Shown in pieces: positions 37,423 through 46,080 of a stretch of 64,000 bases of DNA. How positions within the stretch are numbered: position 1 is the stretch's first letter; every line of letters begins with the position of its first letter. The stretch lies in contig NZ_OXCQ01000008.1 in assembly GCF_900411395.1 (NCBI RefSeq), forward strand, positions 1 to 64,000, given 5' to 3'. The position numbers and the translations under genes were made by a program. The stretch comes from Streptococcus sp. 596553 (GTDB lineage Bacteria > Bacillota > Bacilli > Lactobacillales > Streptococcaceae). Under the pieces are notes generated by a model, which worked only from the letters and a program-made list of their open reading frames with translations, did no database searches and was not told the origin of the DNA.

Positions 37423-37453
37423 TTTGTTTAAAGTTGATTATTTTTTAAACAAA
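37423..37453. repeat. AT-rich inverted repeat
   Basis: TTTGTTTAAA (37423-37432) and TTTAAACAAA (37444-37453) are exact complements around an 11-base spacer. It could be a DNA-binding site or a weak hairpin. Purpose unknown. Confidence 0.55.
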
Positions 37454-37468
37454 ATCTAATAATGTGTG

Positions 37469-37600
37469 TCTCAAAAAACACGAACAGAGTGAGTATTTAA
37501 AAGATATTTCACGCTATCGTGGTATCTTAGATGATAACAATATTATTATCTAAGACGGGATTTTTGAGAGTAAAATAGTTCGGGAAACTATTTTAGCCTG
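37469..37600 (+). other. Structured non-coding segment with a closed multi-hairpin
   Basis: TCTCAAAAA (37469-37477) pairs with TTTTTGAGA (37561-37569) and encloses two hairpins, GATA..CACG/CGTG..TATC (37503-37526) and CTTAGAT/ATCTAAG (37526-37554). Just outside is a 10-bp hairpin TAAAATAGTT/AACTATTTTA (37571-37595). It looks like a folded RNA in the long metF-pnp gap. A short open stretch (about 37463-37552) could also be a decayed gene end. Confidence 0.55.
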
Positions 37601-37740
37601 AGCATAGAAATGAGAAGGCGAAGTAATTAAAAATTACCATTGAAATTCCATTGGATTTCTAAAATCATCCACTGGATAATTTTACCTCCCGTCCGCACTA
37701 TTTCAGGGAAATATCAAAAAGATACTTAATTGAATTTTGG

Positions 37741-38080
37741 CCTCATTTCTTAGGAAAAAAGATAAGCTTACTAGCACTCATCGAGTGCGGCGTCACCTTC
37801 CTATTTTTCTACAGAAATATTCGGCAAGCCGAACCGTCCAAAATATATTGAGTAACTGAACACGCCTACAACTCTGTGGAAAAAGATAAATCTACCTAGG
37901 AGCATTCGCTCCGTCGTTCGATTTCCTATTTTCCTTTGAGTTGCTTAACGGCTTAGTATCTTGAGTAATTGAACCCGGCCGAAAAGCTGTGTAAAAAAGA
38001 TAAACTGTCTTGTCTTCATCGAAGACTTCGTTAGTTTCCTATTTTTACTTTGCTTTTGACGTCCTTGGTATCTTGATCTT
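37741..38080 (+). ncRNA. Three tandem copies of one structured RNA unit upstream of pnp
   Basis: Units begin at about 37741, 37865 and 37981. Each has an A-rich strand ending AAAAGATAA, a short hairpin and a TTCCTATTTT strand. The hairpins differ in sequence but keep pairing: GCACTC/GAGTGC (37774-37788), GGAGC/GCTCC (37899-37912), GTCTTC/GAAGAC (38012-38026). The outer stem also changes on both sides: AAG/CTT, AAATC/GATTT, AAACT/AGTTT. An invariant internal loop (AGAT facing CCTA) and an A/T helix follow. A shared tail, TATCTTGAGTAATTGAAC-like, ends each unit. Compensatory changes show selection on RNA structure. I do not recognise a known family. Confidence 0.7.
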
Positions 38081-38099
38081 TGTAGGCAAGGCGTATAAT
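38073..38099 (+). promoter_or_regulatory. Candidate pnp promoter
   Basis: TTGATC and TATAAT separated by 15 bases (a short spacer), 25 bases before the pnp ATG. It overlaps the tail of the third RNA unit. Confidence 0.5.
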
Positions 38100-38123
38100 T
38101 TCATCAATTCAAAGGGGATTAAA

Positions 38124-40337
38124 ATGACAAAACAAGTGTTTCAAACGACTTTTGCGGGTCGTGAGTTAATTGTAGAGACTGGTCAGGTTGCTAAGCAGGC
38201 AAATGGCGCAGTTGTCGTGCGTTACGGTGAGTCAACTGTCTTGACTGCGGCCGTTATGTCTAAGAAGATGGCAACTGGGGATTTTTTCCCTCTTCAAGTC
38301 AACTACGAAGAAAAAATGTATGCAGCTGGGAAGTTTCCTGGTGGCTTTATGAAACGTGAAGGACGTCCTTCAACGGATGCGACCTTGACAGCGCGTTTGA
38401 TTGACCGTCCAATCCGTCCTATGTTTGCGGAAGGTTTCCGTAATGAAATCCAAGTCATCAACACTGTGCTTTCTTATGATGAAAATGCTTCTGCACCAAT
38501 GGCTGCTATGTTTGGTTCATCCTTGGCACTTTCCATTTCAGATATTCCATTTGACGGTCCAATCGCTGGGGTACAGGTTGGCTATGTGGATGGTCAAATC
38601 ATCATCAACCCTACGCAAGAACAAGCAGAGCAATCTCTCCTTGAATTGACAGTAGCTGGTACCAAACACGCCATCAACATGGTAGAATCTGGTGCTAAAG
38701 AATTGTCAGAAGAAATCATGTTAGAAGCTCTCCTTAAAGGGCACGAAGCAGTCAAAGAATTGATTGCCTTCCAAGAAGAAATCGTTGCTGCTGTCGGTAA
38801 GGAAAAAGCAGAAGTGGAATTGCTTCATGTAGATGCTGAATTGCAGGCTGAAATCATCGCAGCCTACAACAGTGACCTCCAAAAAGCTGTCCAAGTAGAA
38901 GAAAAATTGGCTCGTGAAGCTGCAACTCAAGCAGTCAAAGATCAAGTAACTGCTGTTTACGAAGAAAAATATGCAGACCATGAAGAATTTGACCGTATCA
39001 TGCGTGATGTGACTGAAATCTTGGAACAAATGGAACACGCTGAAGTGCGCCGTTTGATCACAGAAGATAAGGTACGTCCTGATGGTCGTAAGGTTGATGA
39101 AATCCGTCCTTTGGATGCGGTTGTTGACTTCCTTCCTCGTGTACACGGTTCTGGTCTCTTCACTCGTGGACAAACTCAGGCTCTTTCAGTTTTGACCTTG
39201 GCCCCAATGGGTGAAACTCAAATCATTGATGGTTTGGATCCAGAGTACAAGAAACGCTTTATGCACCACTATAACTTCCCACAATACTCTGTAGGGGAAA
39301 CAGGTCGTTACGGTGCGCCAGGTCGTCGTGAAATCGGTCACGGGGCTCTTGGTGAGCGTGCTCTTGCTCAAGTTTTGCCAAGCTTGGAAGAATTCCCATA
39401 CGCTATCCGTCTAGTAGCAGAAGTCTTGGAATCAAATGGTTCTTCTTCTCAAGCTTCTATCTGTGCGGGAACGCTTGCCCTTATGGCTGGTGGTGTGCCA
39501 ATCAAGGCACCAGTAGCAGGGATTGCTATGGGTCTCATCTCAGATGGAAATAACTACACAGTCTTGACAGATATCCAAGGTTTGGAAGATCACTTTGGAG
39601 ACATGGACTTTAAGGTTGCAGGTACTCGTGATGGGATTACAGCCCTTCAAATGGATATCAAGATTCAAGGGATTACTGCAGAAATCTTGACTGAGGCCCT
39701 TGCTCAAGCCAAGAAAGCGCGTTTTGAAATCCTTGATGTGATTGAAGCAACCATTCCAGAAGTTCGTCCAGAATTGGCTCCAACTGCTCCAAAAATTGAT
39801 ACCATCAAGATTGATGTGGACAAGATTAAGATTGTCATCGGTAAGGGTGGAGAAACCATCGACAAGATTATCGCTGAAACAGGCGTTAAGATTGATATCG
39901 ACGAAGAAGGAAATGTGTCTATCTACTCTAGCGACCAAGATGCTATTAACCGTGCTAAAGAAATTATTGCTGGTTTGGTCCGTGAAGCCAAAGTGGATGA
40001 AGTTTACCGTGCTAAAGTTGTTCGTATCGAGAAATTTGGTGCCTTTGTTAACCTCTTTGATAAGACAGATGCCCTTGTTCATATCTCTGAGATGGCATGG
40101 ACGCGTACCAATAATGTCGAAGACTTGGTAGCAATCGGGGATGAAGTTGATGTTAAGGTTATCAAGATTGATGAAAAAGGACGTGTGGATGCTTCTATGA
40201 AGGCTCTTCTTCCTCGTCCTCCAAAACCTGAACGTGATGAAAAAGGTGAAAAATCAGAGCGTCCTCACCGCCCACGTCATCACAAGGACCACAGACCTAA
40301 GAAAGAATTTACAGAAACACCAAAAGATTCAGAATAA
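38124..40337 (+). CDS. pnp: Polyribonucleotide nucleotidyltransferase (PNPase)
   Basis: 737 residues from ATG 38124 with AAGGGG upstream. The frame open from 38010 lies in the RNA leader. Two RNase PH-like domains ([20 protein letters not shown] in the first, [20 protein letters not shown] in the second) are joined by a helical domain. A KH domain ([20 protein letters not shown]) and an S1 domain ([20 protein letters not shown]) follow, then a basic tail. It degrades RNA 3' to 5' using phosphate. cysE follows 15 bases later. Confidence 0.97.
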   Translation: MTKQVFQTTFAGRELIVETGQVAKQANGAVVVRYGESTVLTAAVMSKKMATGDFFPLQVNYEEKMYAAGKFPGGFMKREGRPSTDATLTARLIDRPIRPMFAEGFRNEIQVINTVLSYDENASAPMAAMFGSSLALSISDIPFDGPIAGVQVGYVDGQIIINPTQEQAEQSLLELTVAGTKHAINMVESGAKELSEEIMLEALLKGHEAVKELIAFQEEIVAAVGKEKAEVELLHVDAELQAEIIAAYNSDLQKAVQVEEKLAREAATQAVKDQVTAVYEEKYADHEEFDRIMRDVTEILEQMEHAEVRRLITEDKVRPDGRKVDEIRPLDAVVDFLPRVHGSGLFTRGQTQALSVLTLAPMGETQIIDGLDPEYKKRFMHHYNFPQYSVGETGRYGAPGRREIGHGALGERALAQVLPSLEEFPYAIRLVAEVLESNGSSSQASICAGTLALMAGGVPIKAPVAGIAMGLISDGNNYTVLTDIQGLEDHFGDMDFKVAGTRDGITALQMDIKIQGITAEILTEALAQAKKARFEILDVIEATIPEVRPELAPTAPKIDTIKIDVDKIKIVIGKGGETIDKIIAETGVKIDIDEEGNVSIYSSDQDAINRAKEIIAGLVREAKVDEVYRAKVVRIEKFGAFVNLFDKTDALVHISEMAWTRTNNVEDLVAIGDEVDVKVIKIDEKGRVDASMKALLPRPPKPERDEKGEKSERPHRPRHHKDHRPKKEFTETPKDSE

Positions 40338-40352
40338 GAAAAGGAGAAATGT

Positions 40353-40970
40353 ATGGGATGGTGGCGCGAAACCATTGATATCGTAAAAGAAAATGATCCA
40401 GCGGCCCGCACCACTTTGGAGGTTTTGCTGACTTATCCAGGTGTCAAGGCCTTGGCGGCCCACCGTCTTTCGCATTTTCTCTGGAAGCATGGCTTCAAAC
40501 TCTTGGCTCGTATGCACAGTCAGTTTTGGCGCTTTTGGACTCAAATTGAGATTCATCCAGGTGCTCAAATCGACTCTGGAGTCTTTATTGACCACGGTTC
40601 TGGCTTGGTGATTGGAGAGACGGCTATCGTTGAGACGGGAGTTCTCCTCTATCATGGGGTGACTCTTGGGGGAACAGGGAAAGACTGTGGCAAACGCCAT
40701 CCAACCGTTCGTCAGGGTGCCCTTATATCAGCGCATGCCCAAGTTATTGGTCCTGTAGAAATTGGTGCAAATGCCAAGGTCGGTGCTGCAGCAGTTGTCG
40801 TAGCAGATGTACCTAGTGATGTGACGGTTGTCGGTATTCCGGCCAAGATTGTCCGAGTTCATGGACAGAAGGATGAACCGACGATCCACGAAGTTGAAGA
40901 AAAACGAGAGTACTACGTCAATAAACTCGAGCAGGCTAAAGATGCCAGTCACAGATCGTCTGGATTATAA
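40353..40970 (+). CDS. cysE: Serine O-acetyltransferase
   Basis: 205 residues with AAGGAG before the ATG. The N-terminal helical domain is short. The left-handed beta helix is made of hexapeptide repeats, with IHPGAQIDSGVFIDHGSGLV, ETAIVETGVLLYHGVTLGGT and GKRHPTVRQGALISA. The conserved His in DHGSG and the second His in YHGVTLGG match the active site. It makes O-acetylserine, the cysteine precursor, from serine and acetyl-CoA. It lies between pnp and cysS, linking cysteine synthesis with its tRNA charging. Confidence 0.95.
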   Translation: MGWWRETIDIVKENDPAARTTLEVLLTYPGVKALAAHRLSHFLWKHGFKLLARMHSQFWRFWTQIEIHPGAQIDSGVFIDHGSGLVIGETAIVETGVLLYHGVTLGGTGKDCGKRHPTVRQGALISAHAQVIGPVEIGANAKVGAAAVVVADVPSDVTVVGIPAKIVRVHGQKDEPTIHEVEEKREYYVNKLEQAKDASHRSSGL

Positions 40971-41038
40971 TTTATGATGATTCTTTTATCTATTAACATT
41001 TTTTAAAAGACGATATTCGACTGAGTAGGTCGTAAAGC

Positions 41039-41063
41039 AAAAGGGCGACTGTCAGCCCTTTTC
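41039..41063 (+). terminator. Terminator after cysE
   Basis: AAAAGGGC and GCCCTTTT pair, and TTC follows. Moderately strong. The remaining bases up to cysS show no T-box. Confidence 0.75.
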
Positions 41064-41204
41064 TTGCATTTATTTGATTCTTCTTTTACTTTTTAGAAAG
41101 GAGCAAGGGATTCCGAAGTGTAGAGACATTCGGACTGAAATTCAATTGAACTCTTAGTGCTGAAACTAATTGTTCTTGGATTTTGGATTTCCTGACTATG
41201 ATTT

Positions 41205-42548
41205 ATGATTAAAATCTATGACACTATGTCTCGTGATTTGCGAGAATTTGTCCCGATTGAGGACGGCAAGGTCAAGATGTATGTTTGTGGGCCAACCGTG
41301 TACAACTATATCCACGTAGGGAATGCCCGTTCAACGGTGGCTTTTGATACCATTCGTCGTTATTTTGAGTATCGTGGTTATGACGTCGCCTATATTTCCA
41401 ATTTTACGGATGTGGATGATAAGATTATCAACCGTGCCAAGGAAGAAGGTATTACGCCTCAGGAGGTTGCGGACAAGTACATTGCTGCCTTTCGTGAGGA
41501 TGTGACGGCCTTGGGCGTCAAACCTGCGACTCGCCATCCGCGTGTGGTGGAGTTTATGATTGACATCATCCGCTTTGTGAAAGATTTGATTGAAAAAGGT
41601 TTTGCCTATGAGAGCCAAGGGGATGTTTACTTCCGTGTGGAAAAATCCCACAACTATGCTAAATTAGCAAATAAAACCTTGGAAGATTTGGAGCTAGGTG
41701 CTTCAGGTCGAACCGATGAAGAAACGGCTCGTAAGGAAAATCCTGTAGACTTTGCCCTATGGAAAGCTGCCAAATTAGGCGAGATTTCTTGGGACAGTCC
41801 TTGGGGACCTGGTCGTCCAGGCTGGCATATTGAGTGTTCGGTCATGTCAACAGAGATTTTGGGCGATACCATTGATATCCACGGTGGTGGAGCCGACCTA
41901 GAGTTTCCACACCATACCAATGAAATTGCCCAGTCAGAAGCAAAAACAGGCAAGACCTTTGCCAACTACTGGATGCACAATGGCTTTGTCAATATCGATA
42001 ATGTCAAGATGTCCAAGTCCTTGGGTAACTTTATAACTGTACATGATGCCCTTAAAACTCTTGACGGACAGGTACTTCGATTCTTCTTTGCGACTCAGCA
42101 TTACCGCAAGCCAATCAACTTTACAGAAAAGGCAGTGCGGGATGCAGAGACTAATCTCAAGTATCTGAAAAACACCTATGAGCAACCATTTACTGGAACT
42201 GTAGATGCTCAAGAGTTGCAGGCTTTTAAAGATAAGTTTGTGGCTGCAATGGATGAAGATTTTAACGCTGCTAACGGAATCACAGTAGTCTTTGAAATGG
42301 CCAAATGGATCAATTCCGGCAACTATGATGCAAGTGTTAAGGAAGCTCTGGCGGATATGTTAGAAGTCTTTGGAATTGTCTTTATTGAGGAAGTTTTGGA
42401 TGCAGAGATAGAATCCTTGATTCAAAAACGCCAAGAAGCGCGTGCCAATCGTGACTTTGCGACAGCGGACCAGATCCGTGACCAATTGGCTACTCAAGGG
42501 ATTAAGCTCCTTGACACCAAAGATGGAGTGAGGTGGACTCGTGATTGA
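41205..42548 (+). CDS. cysS: Cysteinyl-tRNA synthetase
   Basis: 447 residues. Class I motifs are CGPTVYNYIHVGNARS at about residue 28 (zinc Cys and the HIGH equivalent) and KMSKS from K268. The other zinc-site residues lie in GWHIECSVMS and HHTNEIAQSE. The C-terminal helical domain binds the anticodon. No good Shine-Dalgarno sequence precedes ATG 41205 and no T-box is visible. The last eight bases overlap mrnC. Confidence 0.96.
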   Translation: MIKIYDTMSRDLREFVPIEDGKVKMYVCGPTVYNYIHVGNARSTVAFDTIRRYFEYRGYDVAYISNFTDVDDKIINRAKEEGITPQEVADKYIAAFREDVTALGVKPATRHPRVVEFMIDIIRFVKDLIEKGFAYESQGDVYFRVEKSHNYAKLANKTLEDLELGASGRTDEETARKENPVDFALWKAAKLGEISWDSPWGPGRPGWHIECSVMSTEILGDTIDIHGGGADLEFPHHTNEIAQSEAKTGKTFANYWMHNGFVNIDNVKMSKSLGNFITVHDALKTLDGQVLRFFFATQHYRKPINFTEKAVRDAETNLKYLKNTYEQPFTGTVDAQELQAFKDKFVAAMDEDFNAANGITVVFEMAKWINSGNYDASVKEALADMLEVFGIVFIEEVLDAEIESLIQKRQEARANRDFATADQIRDQLATQGIKLLDTKDGVRWTRD

Positions 42549-42927
42549 TGTCAATCTCATTAACGGGATTGCGCTGGCCTTTGAAGGAGATGCGGTGTAT
42601 TCTATGTATATTCGCCGTCACCTCATCCTCAAAGGTATGACCAAACCCAATAAACTCCACCAAGAAGCGACCAAGTATGTCTCAGCCAAAGCTCAGGCTC
42701 GCCTGATTTCTCTTATGTTAGAGGAGCAGGTCCTAACGGAAAAAGAAGAAGAAATCTACAAACGTGGTCGCAATACCAATAGTCACACAAAGGCTAAAAA
42801 TGCTGATGTAGTGACTTACCGTATGTCCACAGGTTTTGAAGCCGTGATAGGCTATCTCCATATGACTGAAAATCTAGAACGTCTTGAGAGCTTGATTTCG
42901 TGGTGCATCCAAAAAGTGGAGGGCTAG
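42541..42927 (+). CDS. mrnC: Mini-ribonuclease 3 (Mini-III)
   Basis: 128 residues starting at GTG 42541 inside the end of cysS. It is a lone RNase III catalytic domain with NGIALAFEGDAVYSMYIRRH (the signature with the catalytic Glu-Asp) and KAKNADVVTYRMSTGFEAVI, and no double-stranded-RNA-binding domain. In B. subtilis Mini-III matures the ends of 23S rRNA, and its gene also follows cysS. Coupled translation with cysS is expected. Confidence 0.95.
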   Translation: MIDVNLINGIALAFEGDAVYSMYIRRHLILKGMTKPNKLHQEATKYVSAKAQARLISLMLEEQVLTEKEEEIYKRGRNTNSHTKAKNADVVTYRMSTGFEAVIGYLHMTENLERLESLISWCIQKVEG

Positions 42928-42930
42928 GAC

Positions 42931-43815
42931 ATGATGGCAAAAGAACTACAAGACTGGTTTCCTGAGGCTCAGATTTCAGACCAACCAGTAGAGAAAGAGG
43001 GTTATCTCACTCTTCCTTTAGCTTCTCAACAGTGGATTTTGCTGGAGGAAGCTGGGCTCAGTGAGCGTGAAAAGCAGTTGGTTGCTCTTTTGACCCAGCA
43101 GGAGCAGGCTCGTTCGCTCAATCCTTGGTATTCTTATCTGATTGAGGGGAAGGGACAGGCACCACAAACTTTTAAAAAGATTCAGTTGGTTTATTGCCAT
43201 CTTTCCTATTTTCAACAGGAAAATCTAGCTTCTTGGCTGGATATGATGCGGACCCTTTTTCCTAACTGTCAGACGGTGATTCAGGTTGGAGCTCAGGATT
43301 ATGTTTTCGTGCTTCAACAAGACAAATACACCTCTGTACGAGCTATTTTAAGTGATACGATTGAAGCGGTTGAGTATGACTTTGGACTGCGTCTATCTAT
43401 CATGTTAGGACAGGTTTGGTCTCAGACGGGGCATCAAGCCCTATCAGACTTGATTAAAGCGGAGCGGGATTTATTTAAGACTTGGTGGCGTCAGGGTCAT
43501 CAAGGTGTTCATACTTTTTCTCAGCTCTATCTTTGGAGTATGGGAGAAAGACTCGTGGACTTGAGAGTAATCAAGGAATGTCTACACCAGATGATTTTGG
43601 ATCAAGATCAGATTCAGGAAATCATCCTCTCTCTTTGGGAAAATAGTGCTGTTCTCACTAAAACAGCCCAGAAACTCTATCTGCACCGCAATTCTCTCCA
43701 ATACAAGATTGATAAATGGGAAGAGTTGACAGGGCTTCAGTTGAAAGAGTTGACCGACCTGACCTTGTGTTATCAATTGATTTTAGGTTCTTTGTCAACT
43801 ATAGTTGGTTTGTAA
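42931..43815 (+). CDS. PucR-type helix-turn-helix regulator
   Basis: 294 residues, starting three bases after mrnC. The C-terminal 60 residues match the PucR C-terminal helix-turn-helix (LTKTAQKLYLHRNSLQYKID, then KWEELTGLQLKELTDLTLCY). The middle resembles the GGDEF-like/CdaR ligand region without catalytic motifs. The N-terminal part is unrecognised. The effector and targets are unknown. It ends the cysS unit at a strong terminator. Confidence 0.75.
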   Translation: MMAKELQDWFPEAQISDQPVEKEGYLTLPLASQQWILLEEAGLSEREKQLVALLTQQEQARSLNPWYSYLIEGKGQAPQTFKKIQLVYCHLSYFQQENLASWLDMMRTLFPNCQTVIQVGAQDYVFVLQQDKYTSVRAILSDTIEAVEYDFGLRLSIMLGQVWSQTGHQALSDLIKAERDLFKTWWRQGHQGVHTFSQLYLWSMGERLVDLRVIKECLHQMILDQDQIQEIILSLWENSAVLTKTAQKLYLHRNSLQYKIDKWEELTGLQLKELTDLTLCYQLILGSLSTIVGL

Positions 43816-43829
43816 AGAAGTTAATATTT

Positions 43830-43860
43830 GGAGAAGAGGATTGCCATCTTCTCCATTTTT
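43830..43860 (+). terminator. Rho-independent terminator
   Basis: GGAGAAGA and TCTTCTCC form an 8-bp stem, followed by ATTTTT. Confidence 0.88.
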
Positions 43861-44009
43861 ATGTGCAGAGTTATAGTGGATTGATGCTGGGAAAGTACAC
43901 TGTGACTGCTAAAACATTCCTAGAACTTGCTTTGATTTTCCTAATCTATTCATGTAAAATTTATGTTATTTCACTATAGTTGTTTGATTTTTGTTTAGTA
44001 TTAGAAGAT

Positions 44010-44113
44010 TGAAAATCAATGAATAAATCTACCAGCAGATGACTCAAAACGTCCTTTTGAAGCTCTAGGTAAGGCAAAGTTGACGTAGTTTGAAGAGGTT
44101 TTCGCATAGTAGG
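44010..44113 (+). repeat. Degenerate BOX remnant
   Basis: GAAAATCAATGAATAAA, GACTCAAAACGTCC, AGGCAAAGTTGACGTAGTTT and GAAGAGGTTTTCGCATAGTA keep the order of BOX segments but with many changes. Confidence 0.65.
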
Positions 44114-44422
44114 AACATCCAATTTTGGTGTGTTTACTTATGGAGTTTTTCCTAGTGATACTTATATTTAGACACAAAACTATAGCTTGAGAGCTAGTCA
44201 TTTTCAGATAAGATTTAACTCTTCCTAATACTGGGTTTTGTTTGCTTTTCAGAGTCCTTTTCTACTAGAAACTGGGATGTATCCTATTTATAGGAGTAAT
44301 CGCTAGAAATATGGTAGAATCAAAAAAAGAATCAGCTGCTTTTTTATGTAAATTTCAACCTGTGAAGTCTAAAAATTTTTAACTTTCTCCTTTCTTTTCC
44401 GAATAAATAGATAGTAGCAGTG

Positions 44423-44441
44423 AATCTAGCAAACCTAGATT
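44423..44441. promoter_or_regulatory. Palindrome over the -35 region of rpn
   Basis: AATCTAG (44423-44429) and CTAGATT (44435-44441) form a perfect inverted repeat with a five-base centre. It covers the place of the -35 box, so it may be an operator. The binding protein is unknown. Confidence 0.5.
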
Positions 44442-44449
44442 AAAAAATG

Positions 44450-44458
44450 TGCTATAAT
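44450..44458 (+). promoter_or_regulatory. Extended -10 promoter of rpn
   Basis: TGcTATAAT. The expected transcript start (about 44464-44466) falls inside the AAGGAGG (44461-44467) that precedes ATG 44474, so the full-length start would have a very short leader. Confidence 0.7.
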
Positions 44459-44473
44459 AGAAGGAGGAAAAGG

Positions 44474-45472
44474 ATGATTCTAAGACATCCGGGCATCAGC
44501 CCAACCAACGATTTGGTTGCTAAGAAAATCTTTAGTAATCCAGAAATCACTTGTCAATTTATTCGCGATATGCTGGACTTACCAGCTAAAAATGTGACGA
44601 TTTTAGAGGGAAGCAATATTCACGTCTTGCCTTCCCTGCCTTACTCAGCGCAGGATTTTTATACCAGTATAGATGTTTTAGCTGAACTAGATAATGGGAC
44701 CCAAGTAATCATTGAAATTCAAGTTCATCATCAGAATTTTTTTATCAATCGCCTGTGGGCTTACCTGTGTAGTCAGGTCAATCAAAACCTAGAAAAAATT
44801 CGTCAGCGAGAAGGAAATACTCACCAGAGTTATAAACACATTGCACCAGTTTATGCTATCGCAATTGTGGACAGCAATTATTTCTCAGATGATTTGGCTT
44901 TCCACAGTTTCAGTATGCGAGAGGACACGACAGGTGAGGTCTTAACCATCACCAATAATGGACAAGAAAACCATCTGGTTAAGATGGCATTCTTGGAATT
45001 AAAAAAATACAGAGAAACCAGCAAAGATAGCATTCGCAAACCGTGGTTGGAGTTTTTCGGTAACAAACCCTTTACCCAGCACCCCGAGCGAGCCATCAGC
45101 CAAGCAGATCAACTGCTGGACTACAAAAGCTGGTCCGAGGAGGACAGGAAAATGTTTAGCCAACTACGTATGCGTGAAGAACAAGCCTTGTTAGCGCAGG
45201 ACTATGCCTTGGAACAAGCGGAGGAAAAGGGCTTAGAACGTGGTCTTGAACGTGGTCGGGCAGAGGGTTTAGAGCGTGGTCGAGCTGAGGGGATTGAACA
45301 AGGTATCGAAAAAGGTTTAGAACAAGGACTTGAACGTGGGAAAGTTGAAGGAAGTTTGTCTATGCTACTAAATCTGGTTCGTCAAGGTCTTCTGACACCT
45401 GAGGTTGCCAGCCAGCAGTTGGGAATGACTGTCTCTGAGTTTGAAGAATTATTAAAAGACCATCATAAATAA
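44474..45472 (+). CDS. Rpn-family recombination-promoting nuclease / PD-(D/E)XK transposase-like protein
   Basis: 332 residues from ATG 44474 (AAGGAGG upstream). The N-terminal PD-(D/E)XK domain begins LRHPGISPTNDLVAKKIFSN. D67 and E81-x-Q83 (in VIIEIQVHHQ) form the active site. The middle reaches PWLEFFGNKPFTQHPERAIS. The tail (about 245-300) consists of repeated ERGRAEGLERG-type units, probably a coiled coil. It ends in a small helical domain (LVRQGLLTPEVASQQLGMTV, FEELLKDHHK). E. coli Rpn proteins are DNA endonucleases linked to recombination and phage defence. Inside the gene GGAGG (45139-45143) sits eight bases before the in-frame ATG 45152 (Met227), as expected for an intragenic short product. 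Confidence 0.85.
   Translation: MILRHPGISPTNDLVAKKIFSNPEITCQFIRDMLDLPAKNVTILEGSNIHVLPSLPYSAQDFYTSIDVLAELDNGTQVIIEIQVHHQNFFINRLWAYLCSQVNQNLEKIRQREGNTHQSYKHIAPVYAIAIVDSNYFSDDLAFHSFSMREDTTGEVLTITNNGQENHLVKMAFLELKKYRETSKDSIRKPWLEFFGNKPFTQHPERAISQADQLLDYKSWSEEDRKMFSQLRMREEQALLAQDYALEQAEEKGLERGLERGRAEGLERGRAEGIEQGIEKGLEQGLERGKVEGSLSMLLNLVRQGLLTPEVASQQLGMTVSEFEELLKDHHK
45152..45472 (+). CDS. Predicted intragenic short product of rpn (C-terminal 106 residues)
   Basis: ATG 45152 is preceded by GAGGAGGA with ideal spacing and is in frame with rpn. The product MFSQLRMREEQALLAQDYAL and onward has only the coiled-coil repeats and the C-terminal helical domain, without the nuclease. In E. coli, rpn genes encode such internal short forms that bind and block the full-length nuclease. 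Here this is inferred. The same site is kept in both downstream cassettes. Confidence 0.6.
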   Translation: MFSQLRMREEQALLAQDYALEQAEEKGLERGLERGRAEGLERGRAEGIEQGIEKGLEQGLERGKVEGSLSMLLNLVRQGLLTPEVASQQLGMTVSEFEELLKDHHK

Positions 45473-45628
45473 GAACTAAAAAAATACAGAGAAACCAGCA
45501 AAGATAGCATTCGCAAGCCGTGGTTGGAGTTTTTCGGGAATAAACCCTTTACCCAGCACCCCGAGCGAGCCATCAGCCAGGCAGACCAACTGCTGGACTA
45601 CAAGAGCTGGTCCGAGGAGGACAGGAGA

Positions 45629-45925
45629 ATGTTTAGTGAACAACGCAGACGCGAAGAACAAGCCTTGTTAGCGCATGACTATGCCTTGGAACAAGCTGAG
45701 GAAAAAGGGTTGGAACGTGGTCGTGCAGAGGGTTTAGAACGTGGACGAGCTGAGGGAGTTGAACAGGGATTGGAGCGCGGGAAAGTTGAAGGAAGGGAAG
45801 AAGGAAAACTTTTTGCCTTTCTGGATATGGTTCGTCAAGGTCTTCTAACACCTGAGGTTGCGAGTGAGCAATCAGGCATGACCGTGGCTGAGTTTGAAGA
45901 ACTATTGAAAGAGCATCATAAATAA
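45629..45925 (+). CDS. Orphan Rpn C-terminal cassette 2
   Basis: 98 residues from ATG 45629, with GGAGG at 45616-45620 eight bases before. The upstream part of the cassette (from 45524, beginning EFFGNKPFTQHPERA) is in the same frame but lacks a ribosome site. The product has the coiled-coil units (GLERGRAEGLERGRAEGVEQ), a different linker (GREEGKLFAFLDMVRQ) and the same type of end (EFEELLKEHHK). Could be an extra antitoxin-like protein or a silent donor cassette for the nuclease gene. Confidence 0.6.
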   Translation: MFSEQRRREEQALLAHDYALEQAEEKGLERGRAEGLERGRAEGVEQGLERGKVEGREEGKLFAFLDMVRQGLLTPEVASEQSGMTVAEFEELLKEHHK

Positions 45926-46080
45926 GATCTAACAAATACAGAGAAACCAGCAAAGATAGCATTCGCAAACCATGGTTGGAGTTTTTCGGTAACAAACCTT
46001 TTACCCAACAACCTGAGCGAGCCATCAGCCAAGCAGACCAACTGCTGGACTACAAGAGCTGGTCCGAGGAGGACAGGAAG

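Larger units (their letters stand above)
43861..44473. other. Non-coding interval with a decayed BOX
   Basis: No believable gene. It contains a degenerate BOX (44010-44113), some short degenerate open frames, and the rpn promoter with its palindrome near the right end. Confidence 0.6.

Noticed and set aside
38010..38123. N-terminal extension of pnp
   Set aside because: It lies in the third RNA unit. ATG 38124 fits the normal PNPase start.
43716..43979. Open frame of 87 codons at the end of the PucR-type gene
   Set aside because: It overlaps the regulator gene out of frame and runs through its terminator. No ribosome site.
45524..45628. Start of cassette 2 at TTG 45524
   Set aside because: No Shine-Dalgarno precedes it. 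The ATG at 45629 with GGAGG is the better start.
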